Source: Planoprotostelium fungivorum
Taxonomy: Eukaryota; Evosea; Variosea; Cavosteliida; Cavosteliaceae
DNA: 64,000 bases
Assembly: GCA_003024175.1 (NCBI GenBank)
Contig: MDYQ01000070.1
Coordinates: 1-64,000 of the forward strand
Reading direction: 5' to 3'
A program made the translations under genes and the position numbers. Shown in pieces: positions 1 to 12,864 of the stretch (the stretch's first letter is position 1; the number at the start of each line of letters is the position of its first letter). The notes under the pieces were generated by a model, which saw only the letters and a program-made list of their open reading frames with translations, ran no database searches and was not told the origin of the DNA.

Positions 1-216
1 TACCTGGATGAGAAGATGATCCAATCCATGATGGACCTCTACGACCTGACGAGAGACGACCTCTACGAGAGGGAGAGAGAATTTCTGAGAGCCATCGACT
101 ACACACTGTTCATTTCGAACGAAGAGATGGAGAAATTCAGAGAGGGAGGATATCAAGAGGGTCAGCCGCCGAAGGCAGCCAGAGCGGAGCGATCGCAGTC
201 GATCAGTTGTATATAA
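1..216 (+). CDS. PHO80-like cyclin, 3' end (partial)
   Basis: Only the last 71 codons are present; the open frame runs from the first base to a TAA at 214-216. The segment LYDLTRDDLYEREREFL followed by AIDYTLFISNEEMEKF matches the end of the cyclin box in PHO80/PCL- and cyclin Y-type cyclins, where a helix carrying a conserved Glu precedes the 'L..I.Y.L.vs.eEf..f' segment. Such cyclins bind and activate CDK5/PHO85-like kinases. The tail after the box is short, basic and low in structure. The N-terminal part of the box lies outside the window, so the subfamily is uncertain. Confidence 0.6.
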   Translation, partial: YLDEKMIQSMMDLYDLTRDDLYEREREFLRAIDYTLFISNEEMEKFREGGYQEGQPPKAARAERSQSISCI

Positions 217-381
217 ACCAATTTTGTATTTTCCCATGATGTCGCGGTGATTATCTCAGAGCGATCGGTGTGCACGGTCAACCGTTCGTACTGCAAGCTA
301 TTTTATACACTGTCCGTTACAAACCAGATCTTTCTTTATGCCTGGATAATTTACATTCCACCTCTTACATTACTCTCTCTT

Positions 382-3300
382 CTACTTCCTCGGTGTGTTC
401 AATTCAGCCTGTGGATTGAGCCCTTCAATCCAATAGGTTGTCATCTCCTCTTTTCCCTTCACCTTCTCCGGTCAATCCATCTCCTTCCATCTCATCTCAC
501 CTGCACGACTCCTCTCTTTGCGATCTGGTAGACGTCCTTCACTCTCTCTGCCACTTGTTGAGTCACTTGGATCTTCCCTGGCAAACACATAGCCTGCATG
601 CGGCTGGCCACATTGATCGAATCACCCCACAGATCGTAGGCGAACTTGTTCCTTCCCACGATACCTCCTGTGCAGGGTCCGAGAGAGATACCCGCTCTCG
701 CATGACAACCCCCCGAGTCTACGTATTGATTCAGTTCGTTGATGATGTGGATCATGCTCACATCCGGCTTTGCTGTTGGCGAAACAGACGCCGATATCGT
801 CTGTCCATTCGGGAAGCTTACTTAAAATCATCTTGGCCAGAGAGACGAGGGAGATGACGTGATCTGTCGATCGCATGAGCGTGATGTCCAACGAGCATGA
901 CGTGAATCCAACCTTCATGACGTGAATTGGGCGTGATATTACTGACGATGAAGTAGACTCCATTGATCTGTTTGATCTTCTCAAACTCTGGCCTGTTTCT
1001 CAGGAAACGGTCGATGTGCACGGATAACTGATGATGCTTCTCCAAGATGAATTCGTTATCCATTTGCATTCCCTGAGGTAAAGTACCGATAAAGAGACAG
1101 CCAACCTGTATCCTATTGAATCAACCGCGAACAGAATCCATCTTCACCTCTTCATAATGCTCCGCAATGGTTGATAAGCTTCCCAGTTGATGAAAGATCC
1201 GGCTGGGCATGATATTGTGGGCTAATTGGTCGGTCTTCTCTTTCGCTTGAGCAGCGACGATTCTCCTCTCGTCGATCAAACGCTTCAAGAAAAATCTCTG
1301 ACTATCCGCTATCGAAGTGTCATCGATCCACGGATGACAATCACAATGGTCTCACCCTTGTTGAGGAAATATTTCATCCAGCAGACACCTAAGAGAGCTC
1401 CATAGGCTACGGCAGTATCAGGATGTAAGATCTCCACCCTGATCTGGCCTCCCCAAAGAACGGAGGTGATGCTGATGCAAAGCCCAAAGATTGTAAGATA
1501 CACCAAAGCTGCTAACCAAGGGATCGCCGCTGTCATGATGATCCATACGGAGATGGCGCCCAACCTCACGATCGTATTCATATCTACCGGAGACACGAAA
1601 AATGCGATGGCTGCGAAGGTGAGATGAAGAAGATAACGATAAGAATTTCGATATATTCACCCCCGTGAAGGACCAATGTCGATGAAAAGGAGACAGAGGC
1701 TGAGAACAGAGAGTGGATGCGAGTCCACCTCCATCTGCGCCATACGAATGGGCTGATCATCACGATGACTAGTCCGATATACATAGGTATCAGGTCTTTC
1801 AACCTCTAATTGCGTTAAGATGGATCGATTTGATTCTCACCCACCGATGTGAACATTATGGCATCGTATACGAAGAGGATGAATGTGATGAAGAACACGC
1901 CCAACGAATGAATGATGAGATTCATGTCGTTTTCGGGTCTCTGTTGCTCCCAACATTGATCGGCCATCTGTGGGCTACTCAATCCTCCCATGAGATTCAG
2001 AGGACAATCAGATTCGATCTCTCGGCTGATCATGGTATCGTCATCGTGCGGTGAAAGTTGAACATCCAGCCAACCTGTAGATAGATGAATTTTGACACAA
2101 GTATCTGAAACATCTCGATTCAACCAATCTTCTCACCTCCATGACAATCTGAATCGATTCTCGAGGTGGCTCGATGTCTCCCTGAAATGAGTACGCCTTC
2201 CTTCATCTTGTCATCATCGATCTTCACCACCTGATGACGGAATTTATCCTGTCGATCTATCTTCGACCAGGTATCAACGTCCATCAGCACGTGGTTTGCT
2301 ACGCCACAAGCCTCGAGGATCTCAGATCTGATCTTAGCCGGACCGAAAGCATCATAGTGCCAGCGGTGGCATCCTTTCATGCCTATCAGTTCGCCGCCTG
2401 ACCCTTGGCCTCACCTGACTTTCCGGTGATACACGTACCCGAGCTGATACCGACCCTCAATTGTAGAGTTTCCTGTCACCGTTGAGATGAGACGTACGTT
2501 GATATTCACCCCCAATCTATTTTGTGTGAGAGCTTTGACTTGTGTGAGATCGAGCGCCATCTCCAGGGCGGCTCTACGATGGTCTGGGTTCGGTATATTG
2601 ATGTTTCCCACCGCGATGTATGCATCTCCCACAGTTTTGATCTGTAACGTCAGATGAATGGGTATTTCTTCCCACACCTTCTCCATACCGTACTTGTCAG
2701 CCAGTTCATCGAAAGTGCAGAAGAGTTCGTTGATCAAGATGACGATCTCCGCTGCAGAATGTCTGCTTGACATTTTCGTGAAACCGACGAGATCAGCTTG
2801 TAAGCAAGTCGCATCATCGTGCGTTCTGACAAGGGACTCTTCATCTGGCTTGCCTTGGATCTGCTCGGATATTTTGGCGGGAAGAATGTTGAGCAATAGA
2901 TCGTTTGATAATCTCGTTTCCATCCTTACGCTTTCCGTCTCCTCTGCTAGTTTCTTGCGATTGAGGTAATCCTGGATGGGTTGGATGGGGTAAGGAGAAG
3001 AAAACTCACCCTCTTGCGGTTCTGCTCGATGAAATAGATATAAATGTATCCGAAGGTGTGGACCGTGAAGGCCAGCATCACGTTTCTCACGGTCATCTCT
3101 ACCGCCGGACTATTCTGATCGGAAGTCAAGACAGTCCTATCATTCGTATTCTCGTTTCAGAGAAGATGAAGGATGATGAGACGTACCCTGATGATCATCC
3201 CAAATCCTCCACATTCGATCGATAACAGGGCGAAGATGAGATAGTGTTCGTAACATCCCATCGTCAGGATGATGACGTGGATGGATAGATAGATGTCGAA

Positions 3301-3865
3301 GATCTGCCAATGGATTGAACCGAGCTGGCGGCTTGACCACCACGTGACACTGACGACTTGGATGCACCAGAAGAGGTAGTATTGAATGTACAATTTCTTA
3401 TCGTACAAATACGTACTCAAGATACAGGTAGAAGCTAACGCACAACAGATGGTGTTGGCAGTTCCTGATCGAGAATGTCACACGATTCTCTGTGAGATGC
3501 ACACTCACTGGACATGAGATGACCGGGGATGATATACCATTCGAACGAAATTCTCAGCATCCAGATGATGATCCAAACCGTCCCAGAGATTCTCCACATG
3601 TTCAATTTTCTGCGCCTGACTTCCTCCCAGAACGTCCAGTATTCTGACCACGACATAGCAGTCCAAAGATTTAGTCGCAAAGCTGAGCACGATTCGTTCT
3701 CATCTTTCGATGCGCTCGGTTTCTACGAGATCGAAAATGAGACGATGTCGATGTTTCGATTCCTCTCACGTCTTCTTCGTTTACAGGCAACACCCTGACG
3801 AGATTTGACTGCCTCCGAGAGGCTCCCATCCACCATCTCGTTGGGGTCCTATTACGTTGCTCCAT
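382..3865 (-). CDS. Membrane adenylyl cyclase, two transmembrane cassettes and two class III catalytic domains
   Basis: Makes cAMP from ATP at the membrane. Reading from the ATG at 3865: a short cytoplasmic N-terminus, a first hydrophobic cassette (about 3600-2950), a C1 domain (2923-2411) with metal-binding motifs ADLVGFTKMS and TVGDAYIAVG, a second hydrophobic cassette (about 1800-1300), and a C2 domain (1070-382). C2 carries FEKIKQING, AYDLWGDSINVASRM and VKGKEEMTTYW. The Lys in EKIKQ and the Asp in YDLWG are the adenine-selecting pair of C2 domains; the Asn and Arg of INVASRM are the transition-state residues. C1 has the metal Asps and C2 the catalytic Asn/Arg, as in animal transmembrane cyclases and Dictyostelium ACA. 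Several short introns; the last exon ends with TAG at 382-384. Exact borders of the middle exons were not all verified. Confidence 0.9.
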
Positions 3866-4344
3866 CACTTCTAAATCGCTCTCACCGAAGACTCTTCCAC
3901 CGCGTCATGCAGTTCAGTGGTGGCTTCCAGTGAAGCTATCTTAAGGATTTGGAAGCCTCGAACACCTGCTTCCGTGGTAACAGACAGGAGACCGTGGATT
4001 CGTCATACATATTTGATAGAATAGTGGATGTAGATCTATATATCTTCCCTAATCCCAGGCCCAGCGGCCCAGTTCCGTTGGAATTGGACGATCACAAGCG
4101 TGGTGAATGATATTAATGCACACTTAACACAGAGCCTCAAGCGATTACACTACTGAAGTGTATAGAAGTATCTTGTCCATGCATCCTGGAGGTGGAATGG
4201 TCTCACCTATGAAAGAAACGGCAACTGACCATCAAGAGTCCAACCGTCTCACGCCAGAAGTGATTCAAGCGTTTTATCTATACACTTGATTTCACGATGC
4301 ACGAGAGTCGGCGAGTTGGTAACATTTCTTTCATATTTATGGTA
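3866..4344. other. Intergenic: cyclase promoter side and SNARE 3' side
   Basis: The region between the cyclase start and the SNARE stop codon holds no convincing coding sequence on either strand. It should contain the cyclase promoter and the SNARE 3' untranslated region upstream of it. An AT-rich stretch near 4035 (CTATATATC) is the only TATA-like sequence seen. Confidence 0.5.
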
Positions 4345-5316
4345 TCAGCCAAACTGATTGTACAAGTACCCTCCGATGGCCAGCAGGATGATCAACAAGA
4401 TGAAATCGAAGACAAAACGATTTCCCTTCCTGATCTGTTTGCTCGATCAGAATGAGAGTCGATGGAAGGTACGGCTCACTCCTTCCAGAGTCTTCTTCAA
4501 CCGACTGTTTATCTGGTCTAGCTCTGCATTGGCTAATTCTACCTCTTTGTCTACGGCGTTGATGATGTCCTCCTGTAACAGGATCTCCTTCCCCATATCA
4601 TTGGCCATCTCTTTCAGAATCTGAACTCCCTCAGACACTTGGTCTAATTTACTGTCCTGGAAACCTCGTTAGACTTGTTCGCGTAAAAGTGTCTCACAAT
4701 CATGGCATCGCGAGATCTCAAATCGTTGAATGCTTCATCGTCCAACTGTGGCAGTTCTGTTACAAGGGGGTCGTCTTTCTTCTCTATGAAGGATCCTCCT
4801 TTTCCTCTACGCTCTAAACGTTGGCACTCCTTCAGATGGTCTTCGGCCAATCGAATGATCTCCTCTTTCCTCTGCAATTCTAATTCGACCTCAGGCTTGA
4901 TCGTTTTACCCTGTTTCACCACCGTTAGAGGCCGCATCATCATCTTACAAATTCATACCTTCTCTCTTTTCTCCTCCACCTTTTGTTTGTCTTGTTCGTA
5001 TATCTTCTTCAATTCTCCCATTTGCTCGTTTGCCTTCTTCATCGCGCCTCGAATGGAGGAAGACATACGCGCGGTGGTTGCATTGTTATCCGCATTTGCC
5101 AGCAGCTCATTCCTCTCTGATAATTGCTGACTCTCATTCAACTTCGTATAGTAGAAGCTGCATCACCTCTCTAATCTGATGGATCTGTCCTGCCAGTTCC
5201 AGCCTCAAATGACCAAACTCGTCGAGTTCCCTTCCTTCAGCCTTTTTAGCGAGGGCCTTATTCTCTCCATACTTCTTCTCTATATAAATAAGCTTGCCAA
5301 GCAGTGTGTTCATCAT
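4345..5316 (-). CDS. Qc-SNARE of the SYP7 type, tail-anchored
   Basis: Membrane-fusion SNARE. Five exons join in frame through introns of about 40-48 nt at 5141-5102, 4962-4915, 4696-4656 and 4490-4446 (approximate). The protein has a helical N-terminal domain starting MMNTLLGKLIYIEKKYGENK, a charged linker, one SNARE helix (SKLDQVSEGVQILKEMANDM, MGKEILLQEDIINAVDKE) with a Gln at the likely zero layer in LLQED, and a C-terminal anchor FVFDFILLIILLAIGGYLYN. The SNARE helix plus anchor resembles plant SYP71-73. The two ATGs at 5316 and 5313 are equally possible starts; the reading frame continues open upstream of them. Likely acts at ER or plasma-membrane fusion, by analogy only. Confidence 0.85.
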
Positions 5317-5583
5317 CTTGCCGGTGTCCTTTATTGCGCCCGACCCGAGCGGCTGTTGTAAACGATTTTCTATGAAGACATTTGTCGATTTTCAAAGTTT
5401 AGGTGAATCTAACACCTGAGGATATCTCCAGGCACCTACACTCCTCGTGAAGAGCTGCCCTCTATATCCACCTCCGAAGCCAAACATCAGTCAGACGATG
5501 ACGATGATTGCTTTCATACGTCCTCTCCATCGCTCCATCACGATCGCCGTACGAAAAGAGAGAATAAATCCACCGCAAGACAT

Positions 5584-7217
5584 TTATTCAGAAATATTGA
5601 TCATGACCTTGATGGCACCATCGGTCATGTCCCTCGAAGTCTCGAACGCCTTCACGACCTGTCCTCTATATCAACCTACGTCTGTCGTCTCTCTTCTCAC
5701 CTCGTTGAGAGAGTATCTGTGAGTGATGAGAGGCTTGACATCGATCTTGCCGGACGTGATGAGAGCTAAAGCCTTCGGGTAGCTGTTGGCGTAGCGGAAG
5801 ACACCTCTTATGTCGACCTCTCTGACAGCGGCATCGACGAGAGGTACGGTGACCTCTTTGCTTCCGACTCCAACCAACACGACGACACCTCCGGATCTAT
5901 CATCAGAAGTCAGTCGTTGTTACACTGTTTCCGAGAAAAATCCACGAAAGATCCGAGAAATATTTAGGAAATGGACGGGAGAATCTTGAGAAATAGTGGA
6001 GAAAATTCTGAGAATTATATGGGAAATTTCTCACCGGGTGGCTCGAATTGCGGTCTTGATGGCAGCCTGAGCTCCAGAGCATTCGATCGTTACGTCGATT
6101 GGGCCGAGGTCCTGCTTCTCTAATTCCTCTTGGATGTTAGCCGTGGCCAAGATAACTCCGTCAGCTCCCAGTTGCTTGGCAACCTTGAGTCTGTCCTCCT
6201 TGAGATCTGATGCGTGTCACGAACGTCACGATGATCGTCATGGACGTGATGTCTTTCGGATGTGATGATGATCACCGACCTACGAGAGTTACTTTCGTGG
6301 CTCCTGCAGCTTTGGCGGCAAAGAGATTGACGAGACCGATGGGGCCTGACGATGACGATCAGCACTCGCACGATGAGGATGAGCGACATGAAGATCATGA
6401 TCTCACGCACCGGCTCCCATGATGAGAACTCTGTGACCAATTTGGATGTTAGCCCTGGCACAGGCGTGGATTCCAACCGAGAGAGGTTCACACATGGCGG
6501 CCTCCTCGTAGGTCACGTGATCTTCCAACCTGGGAGACGTCAGTCTTTTGAGAGGGAGGGTCTCACTTGTAACAGAAGTGGGAGTCGTGTGTGATGTAGT
6601 TGGCGATGGCGCCATCGTAAGGAGGTGTGGCCATAAATTCGACGTCTAAACAGAGGTTGTATCTTCCTGTCTTGCAGTAGTGGCACCTGATGGGATGAGT
6701 CGGTGATGTGAGATCGATATGGAGGATCACTTTTTGCATGGAACTCCGGGCTCGATGGTGACTCTGTCTCCGGCCTTGAGGTGCTTCACATCGCTTCCCA
6801 CCTCGACGACGAGACCTTCAATCGATGGTGAGTGTGCGATGGATGGAAGATACGACGATAGGTGGCTCAATGAAGAGTGTTCGGGAGAGAGAACAGAGGA
6901 TGAGAGAAGGTGAGAGATGTTCACCTGCAGATTCGTGTCCAACGACCATTGGTGCATTGAGGACAAAATCTCCGATTCTACCCTCCACCCAATAGTGAAC
7001 ATCAGATCCACAGATGCCAACCGACTTCATAGCCAACAGAACCTCTTCAGAACATCAGTATTAACACAAAGAGATGCGAAAACTCACCGTGAGGCTTGGG
7101 AGATGGCATGGGCCTCGGCTCCTACATCGAATCGTGAGTCGCACCTTCTAATCCTTTGCATCTCACCAATCCGAGGTCATTGATCTTTCTCAAAACAGCT
7201 GCTTGGTTTTCGGGCAT
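5584..7217 (-). CDS. SORD: Sorbitol (polyol) dehydrogenase, zinc MDR family
   Basis: Oxidises a polyol such as sorbitol or xylitol to the ketose with NAD+. The start ATG at 7217 gives [17 protein letters not shown]. Family motifs follow in order: [11 protein letters not shown] with the catalytic zinc Cys, [20 protein letters not shown] with His-Glu, [15 protein letters not shown], then [19 protein letters not shown] before the Rossmann motif [12 protein letters not shown]. The C-terminus ends [19 protein letters not shown], the usual MDR end, with TAA at 5584. At least seven short introns. The structural-zinc loop runs on from the Cys of EPGVPC and keeps the cysteine cluster [12 protein letters not shown]. 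Cytosolic, since no signal peptide is visible. Confidence 0.9.
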
Positions 7218-7450
7218 CTTCTATCTATGTGACCGTCAGCCGTCTCCCGATATCATCATCTCACCTTCCACACGTGGCAAATGGTTACAAACCAAACGTG
7301 AGGTGTGTGCGTTGTAGATGTTGGTGACAATACACGACAGTGCCCCTTTAGAAGTCGATAGAAAATAGGGTATCCGTGATAGTGTCGATATGCCAACTTG
7401 TTGGATGACGTTGGATTCGCATAAAGCGTCACAAATTCACAGACACGATC

Positions 7451-9039
7451 ATGAGGACCACACTGCTTCTCATCGCCATCGTGGCCGTCACGCTTGCCCT
7501 CAAGGGAGGACGTCAAGGACTGAAGAGCGTCGTCGACAAGGTGAGTGGACCTTCCATTTTCCCATCCATCCAATCTGACCCCGATAGGCCCGCCCACTGC
7601 CAAGAGGAGTCACTCAACACTACGGCTACATCAACGTCAACACCGATTACGATGCCAACCTTGTGAGTCCACACACCCAGGACCCTTCACATTCTCACAT
7701 TCTATCAGTTCTACTGGATGTTCGAGTCTCAGTCCAACCCAAAGAACGCCCCCACCGTCCTGTGGATGACCGGTGGACCTGGCTGCTCATCTGAGTTGGC
7801 TCTCTTCTTCGAGAATGGACCTTACACCGTGGCCAACAACGGCTCTCTCCTCCCCAACCCCTACTCATGGAACAAGTTTGCCAACCTGCTCTTCATCGAC
7901 CAGCCCGTTGGAACTGGATTCTCATATGCCAACGAGGATTACGTCACGAACGAGCAACAGGTGATGGAGCCCAAGTCAGACGAGTCGACTGACCTTCTTT
8001 ACAGGTCGGAGTCGAGATGTTCACATTCTTGACCAAGTTCTTCGCCAAGTACCCACAGTACTCTAAGAACGACTTTTACATCGTTGGAGAGTCTTACGTG
8101 AGACATCCATCCTCCATATCCATCTTCATCTTCTCACCTTCTAACAGGGTGGACACTATGTCCCCTCCGTCGCTTACAAGCTCGTCAAGGAGGCTCAAGC
8201 CGGAAACTTCAACGTTCCATTCAAGGGCATCGGTCTCGGAAATGGATGGGTCGATCCCTACCACCAATACCCAGGTTACGGAAAGTTTGGCTATGAGAAT
8301 GGTCTCATCGACGCCAACACATGGGCTCAACTCAACCAGACCGCCCAGCAGTGCCAGCAAGACATCCAGAACGAAGACTGGGACAATGCCAACTACGACT
8401 GCAACTCCATCATGGGTGCCATCGCCGGCAGCCTCAACGTCTACAACATCAAGCTGCAGTGTGACCCCCCTCCACTCTGCTATGACTTCTCTGACATCAC
8501 CAACTACCTCAACGTGAGTCAGGGTCTCATTCAAATGGAACCGTCTCAATCGATTGAAACTGACTCGTTGTAGACTGCCGCCGTCCAGGCCAAGCTTGGC
8601 GTGAAGGTTTCCGACTGGGAGCCCTGCAGCGATGACGTCAACGGAATGTTTGGAGTTGACCGCCTGGAGAGCTTCGCCTACGAGCTGCCCCTCCTCTTAG
8701 AGTCCAACATCAGAGTCGTCGTCTACAACGGTGACTTGGACCTCATCTGCAACTGGGTCGGTGGACACATGTGGGTCAACGCCCTCAAGTGGTGAGTCGC
8801 AAATATTCGAGACAGCACGAAAGATTGAGACGCTGACTCTGGCTAGGTCTGGACAGAAGGCCTTCCAGAAGGCAGAAGTCAAGACGTGGAGTGTAGACGG
8901 ACAAGAGGCAGGAACCGTTCAGAGCAGCGGACTGCTCGACTTTGTCAGAGTCTACCAGGCAGGTCACATGGTCCCCCACGATCAGCCAAAGAACGCCCTC
9001 GCCCTGTTGAAGAACATTGTCACTGGTTCTCAGTTCTAA
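7451..9039 (+). CDS. Serine carboxypeptidase, peptidase family S10, secreted or lysosomal
   Basis: Removes C-terminal residues from peptides in acidic compartments. The start at 7451 gives a signal peptide ([16 protein letters not shown]), which favours this ATG. The substrate-binding motif [11 protein letters not shown] follows, then the nucleophile motif VGESYGGHYVP joined across an intron at 8098-8147. The catalytic Asp lies in [13 protein letters not shown] and the His in [12 protein letters not shown]. All three triad residues are intact. About 430 residues, normal for cathepsin A/carboxypeptidase Y. Introns also at about 7540, 7662, 7960, 8513 and 8791. The stop TAA is at 9037-9039. A food-vacuole hydrolase is a natural role in a phagotroph (inference). 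Confidence 0.93.
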
Positions 9040-9262
9040 AGAGATAAAGAGATGATGAAATGACACGTGTCGGTTGCATTGTTGTTGGATGATGGAATGG
9101 AGGTTTTCGTCATCTATCTCTTGAGAGACATGGACAGAGTATAGAGTCTATCGGTGTCAATTCATCGTGATTCCGTTGCATCATCTGGAAGATCTTCCAA
9201 TAAGAGGGTTGTAGTGTGAAAGGAATCCGCAGATTGGGAGCATCCCTGCCGGACCACACAAC

Positions 9263-10413
9263 ATGAACATCCCAAAGAGTAGCCCCGCCATTTCAACAAA
9301 GAACTCGAGAAGGAGGAAGCCCCAACTCTATTTCAGCGAAGAAGAGGATAATGGAAGAGCTGACGATATCAAGAAATCGCATGATGGAACGGAAGAGAAC
9401 TTGAGCCAGGCCTTTCTAACCATGTCGGGTCTAAACGAACGCAACAGCTTCAACGAAGACAACCGAAATAGTATAGACGGCCAGTTCGGAATGAAAGGAG
9501 AGGTACGCGAGACAAGCTTTCTCTCGTCGCCCATCGCCATCATCGAGTCACTGTCATTCCACGTGACTGTCTATCCGATGTCGATAGTGCACGAGAGAAT
9601 GCATCCATTCTGACATGAATGTTTCAGATGTTGGTGAAGCCAGCGCCAGAAGAGATGGAGGCCAACACACTGTATCCACAGAGATCGAGAGTCAGCATGG
9701 CCGATTTCGAGATCCTCAAGATGATTGGCAAGGGTGGTTACGGTTCAGTATATCAAGTGATGCAGTGATCCATTCTACTCTGTTCACGTCGACCATCCAT
9801 CTGATATCTGATGATGATGCAGGTGAAGAAGAAGGACGATGGAAGGATATATGCCATGAAGGTGAAGCCCACATGAAAGACTGTGATTGTGATTGAACAG
9901 CGACAGGTTCTGAGGAAAGATTTTCTCATCAAGACACGTAATGTCGAATACACGAAGACGGAGAAAGATGTTCTAATCAACATCGATCATCCCTTCATCG
10001 TCAAACTCCATTATACATTCCAAAACGAATCCAAGGTCGGTGTCTCTCCCGTCTCTTCATCTCTTAATGACCATCTCGACAGTTGTGCATGGTGATGGAC
10101 CTCCTCAACGGTGGACAAGTGAGCACCTCCAATCGTCTCGTCTGAATCTGACAGGTCTTCTATCATCTGAGAAAATCACTCATGTTCAATGAGAAGACGG
10201 CTGTATTTTTCACAGCACAGGTGCTTTTTTCCACCATCTCATCAACTCAACATCACACCATCATCTTAACATCATCTCATCATCACACACCATCATCTTA
10301 ACATCATCTCATCATCACACGCCATCATCTTAACGTCATCTCACCATCATCTTAACACCATCTCACCATCATCATCAGGTCGTCCTGGCCATCGAACACC
10401 TGCACGCTCTAGA

Positions 10414-10447
<34 letters not shown>

Positions 10448-11227
10448 CTCTTAGACAGTCGAGGCAACATCAGCCTCACCGATTTCGGTCTATCAAAGGA
10501 GGCGATGGGAGATGGAAAGAGGACAGACACCTTCTGCGGCACCATAGAATACATGTCACCCGAGATGATCAAGGGAGAAGGCTACGGCAAGCCTACCGAT
10601 TGGTGGTCCGTCGGCATACTCATTTGGGACATGTTGGCGGGAAAAGTGAGTTTGGGACCCAGTCACGTGACCTGACGCCGTCTCAGCCACCGTTCGAAGG
10701 AAAAGAAAATTCTCTCAGGAAGCTCATCTGCAATGGAAAATTGAACGTGCCAAAGTATTTCTCAGCTGCAGCGGCCGATTTGGTAAAAAAAGTGAGTCGG
10801 GCGGCGGGAATTGAAACCGATGACGCGGACAGCTGTTGAACAGGGACGAGGGGAGGAGGATGGGTAGCAGGGGGATCGCAGAGATCAAGGAACACAAGTT
10901 CTTCAAGGACATCAATTGGAGGCAGTTGGCCAGTTGTGAGCTCGTATCGCCTTTCAGACCGAACGTGGTGAGTGCATCGTGATTAGATGGTGATCGATGA
11001 TGATTGGATGATGATTGGATGATGATGATGATGATGATGTACAGTACGGAGATGATGACACGTCCAACTTTAGCGAAGAGTTCACGAAGCAAAACTGTGC
11101 CATCACGCCCGGAGTGAGGCTGACGGATAGTCAAGAGGATCTGTTCAAAGGCTTCTCGTGGTCTCACAGCTATCACGATCAGAGGATGACGCACGATGAT
11201 GATGATGATGAAGAGATCGAGACATGA
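9263..11227 (+). CDS. AGC-family protein kinase, S6 kinase-like
   Basis: Ser/Thr kinase with about ten exons. An N-terminal extension of about 100 residues precedes the glycine loop [11 protein letters not shown]; the catalytic Lys is in RIYAMK, the catalytic loop is [14 protein letters not shown], and the Mg motif is LTDFGLSK. The activation loop [15 protein letters not shown] is the S6K/SGK/RSK form with a PDK1-site Thr. The C-terminal extension carries a hydrophobic motif, LFKGFSW, whose Ser is the expected TORC-type site. It ends in an Asp/Glu-rich tail. All catalytic residues are present. The intron before the catalytic loop (about 10215-10378) is unusually long and repetitive. The choice of S6K over AKT or SGK rests on the activation loop and on the absence of a PH domain. 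Confidence 0.9.
10238..10378 (+). repeat. Tandem repeat filling an intron of the AGC kinase
   Basis: An imperfect tandem array with a unit of roughly 38-40 bp built on CATCATCTTAACATCATCTC, with about three and a half copies ending just before the splice acceptor ATCATCATCAG. It accounts for most of the difference between this intron and the usual 40-60 nt introns. Confidence 0.8.
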
Positions 11228-11356
11228 CTATCCATAAAATGCAAGTGTTTGAACGTACGTTTCGATTATTCTGTGGGCGTCATCTCGATGATGATGATGT
11301 TCTGATGCGAAGAGAGAATAAAATCGTATTGTATTTCATTTTAAACATTCTCGGCT

Positions 11357-12556
11357 TCACAACTTGGGACGAGAGGCCAGCATGACGACCGGCGACACGA
11401 CAAAGTTCTTTCCTTCTGAACCTCTTACGCCTTTCAAGATGATATCTTCTAGGTCCTCCCATCCTCGGTTATCCTTCTTGTTCTTCTTGAACGAATTCAC
11501 GTGTCCCATCTACATCACATGAGTCAGATGAAACGAGATGTTGATGACGATCGTGGAATGACAATGTGATGGGTGATGATGTTTCACCGCAGACGAGTAG
11601 CCGGCAGTTTCGGGATCGATCATGATCTTTGTGACGAGAGACTTGCCCAAATGTTGAGCGTATAGATCCAATTGCCTTCCATCTCTGGACAATTGGTTGT
11701 CATCGGTGTAGCCGACCGTGATCACATCATCATGTCGGAATGATGCAAAGTGTCTAACGAGATAAGATTTTGTTCGATAAAGTCGAACTCACTCCCTCAT
11801 GAGAGGAGCACCAGCGACATAGAGGTTGCTGTCTGGGTTCATCGTCCACCCAACCCATTCTAATCCGACGCCCATCGGAAACAGACCCCCGGCCATGATG
11901 CTTCTTCCATCATAGTATCCCTGTGTGTCTCTCTGCTGGTACGCCATCTGTGTGAGCGTCAACCGATGATACAAGATGATTGAATGACGATTGCATTACC
12001 TCCTTCCACATCTCGAGAGCGGGTGCGCTGGGGCTGGTTTCAAAATGTGGATTCGTACCACCGACAAAGACGTAGCGCTTAACGGCGTTACGATGTGCTG
12101 GTAGCCCGGCAGCCACAATGTGAGCACCTAGACTGTGACCCACGACGATCAGATCTTTTCCACGGCTGAGATCGACGGCGGCAGCTAAGACGGCACGATA
12201 ATCAGTGGCCCATTCTTTCGTGATGGATACCTTCATGGACGTCAGAGTGAAGAGGTCGTTTGACCTCTCACGTCTTTGTTCTGTTGTAAGAGCTGAATGA
12301 TGGCAGCTTCGTCTTTCAGATCGATGTGGCTCGGAAATGATGAACCCGTCAGGCGATAATCCCAGATGAGAATGGGAGTTCCTCTGGACGACACCCAGAG
12401 GGCGAACGGAGCGTAGAACAGGGCTGGTACACCCGTAGCACAGTTTAAGAGGATGAACGAACCAGAATGCTTCGTCTCCTCTTTCGGAGTGAACAATATT
12501 GCACTCAACTGGAATCCATCCTCGGTCTTGATATGAAAAGTCTTCTTCTGGCTCAT
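11357..12556 (-). CDS. Alpha/beta hydrolase (serine hydrolase)
   Basis: Starts at ATG 12556 with MSQKKTFHIKTEDGFQLSA, typical of cytosolic alpha/beta hydrolases of the S33/hydrolase-4 group. The oxyanion-side strand appears in GSFILLNCATGVPALFY, and the nucleophile elbow is VVGHSLGAHIV, a G-x-S-x-G motif. A later segment, VITVGYTDDNQLS, resembles the strand carrying the acidic triad member. The C-terminal exon is lysine-rich and ends FVVSPVVMLASRPKL with TGA at 11357. Four or so introns. The catalytic His was not assigned with certainty. The substrate is unknown. It diverges from the histone H2B gene across 484 bp. Confidence 0.8.
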
Positions 12557-12864
12557 GTTTTAGACTTGAAAGATTTCATAAACGCGGGTGCCGTCAACAT
12601 GATTTATACGATCATCCGAAGGTAATCCGAGGTAATCTTCCGGTGCGACCTCCTGAAGGAATGCACGAGCAGTCTTCCATCGAATGCACGATTGGTTGCT
12701 CCATTTCTAACACTCAACTCACCTCGAATCATACAATAGAGGTGAACTCAAGTTCTCATCCTCCCTTCTCCTTCTCTTCTCACCTTCTCTCCATAACGAA
12801 AAAACATCAACATCTCCTCCTCGATGGCGCCAGAATGTTTCCCCTCCAAAAAAAGCGCGGCAAA

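Noticed and set aside
5281-5292. TATATAAATA as a TATA box
   Set aside because: It is the antisense of coding sequence (LIYIEKK) in the first SNARE exon.
8094-8549. Long open frame antisense to the serine carboxypeptidase
   Set aside because: Fully overlaps a well-supported peptidase exon and has no independent motif.
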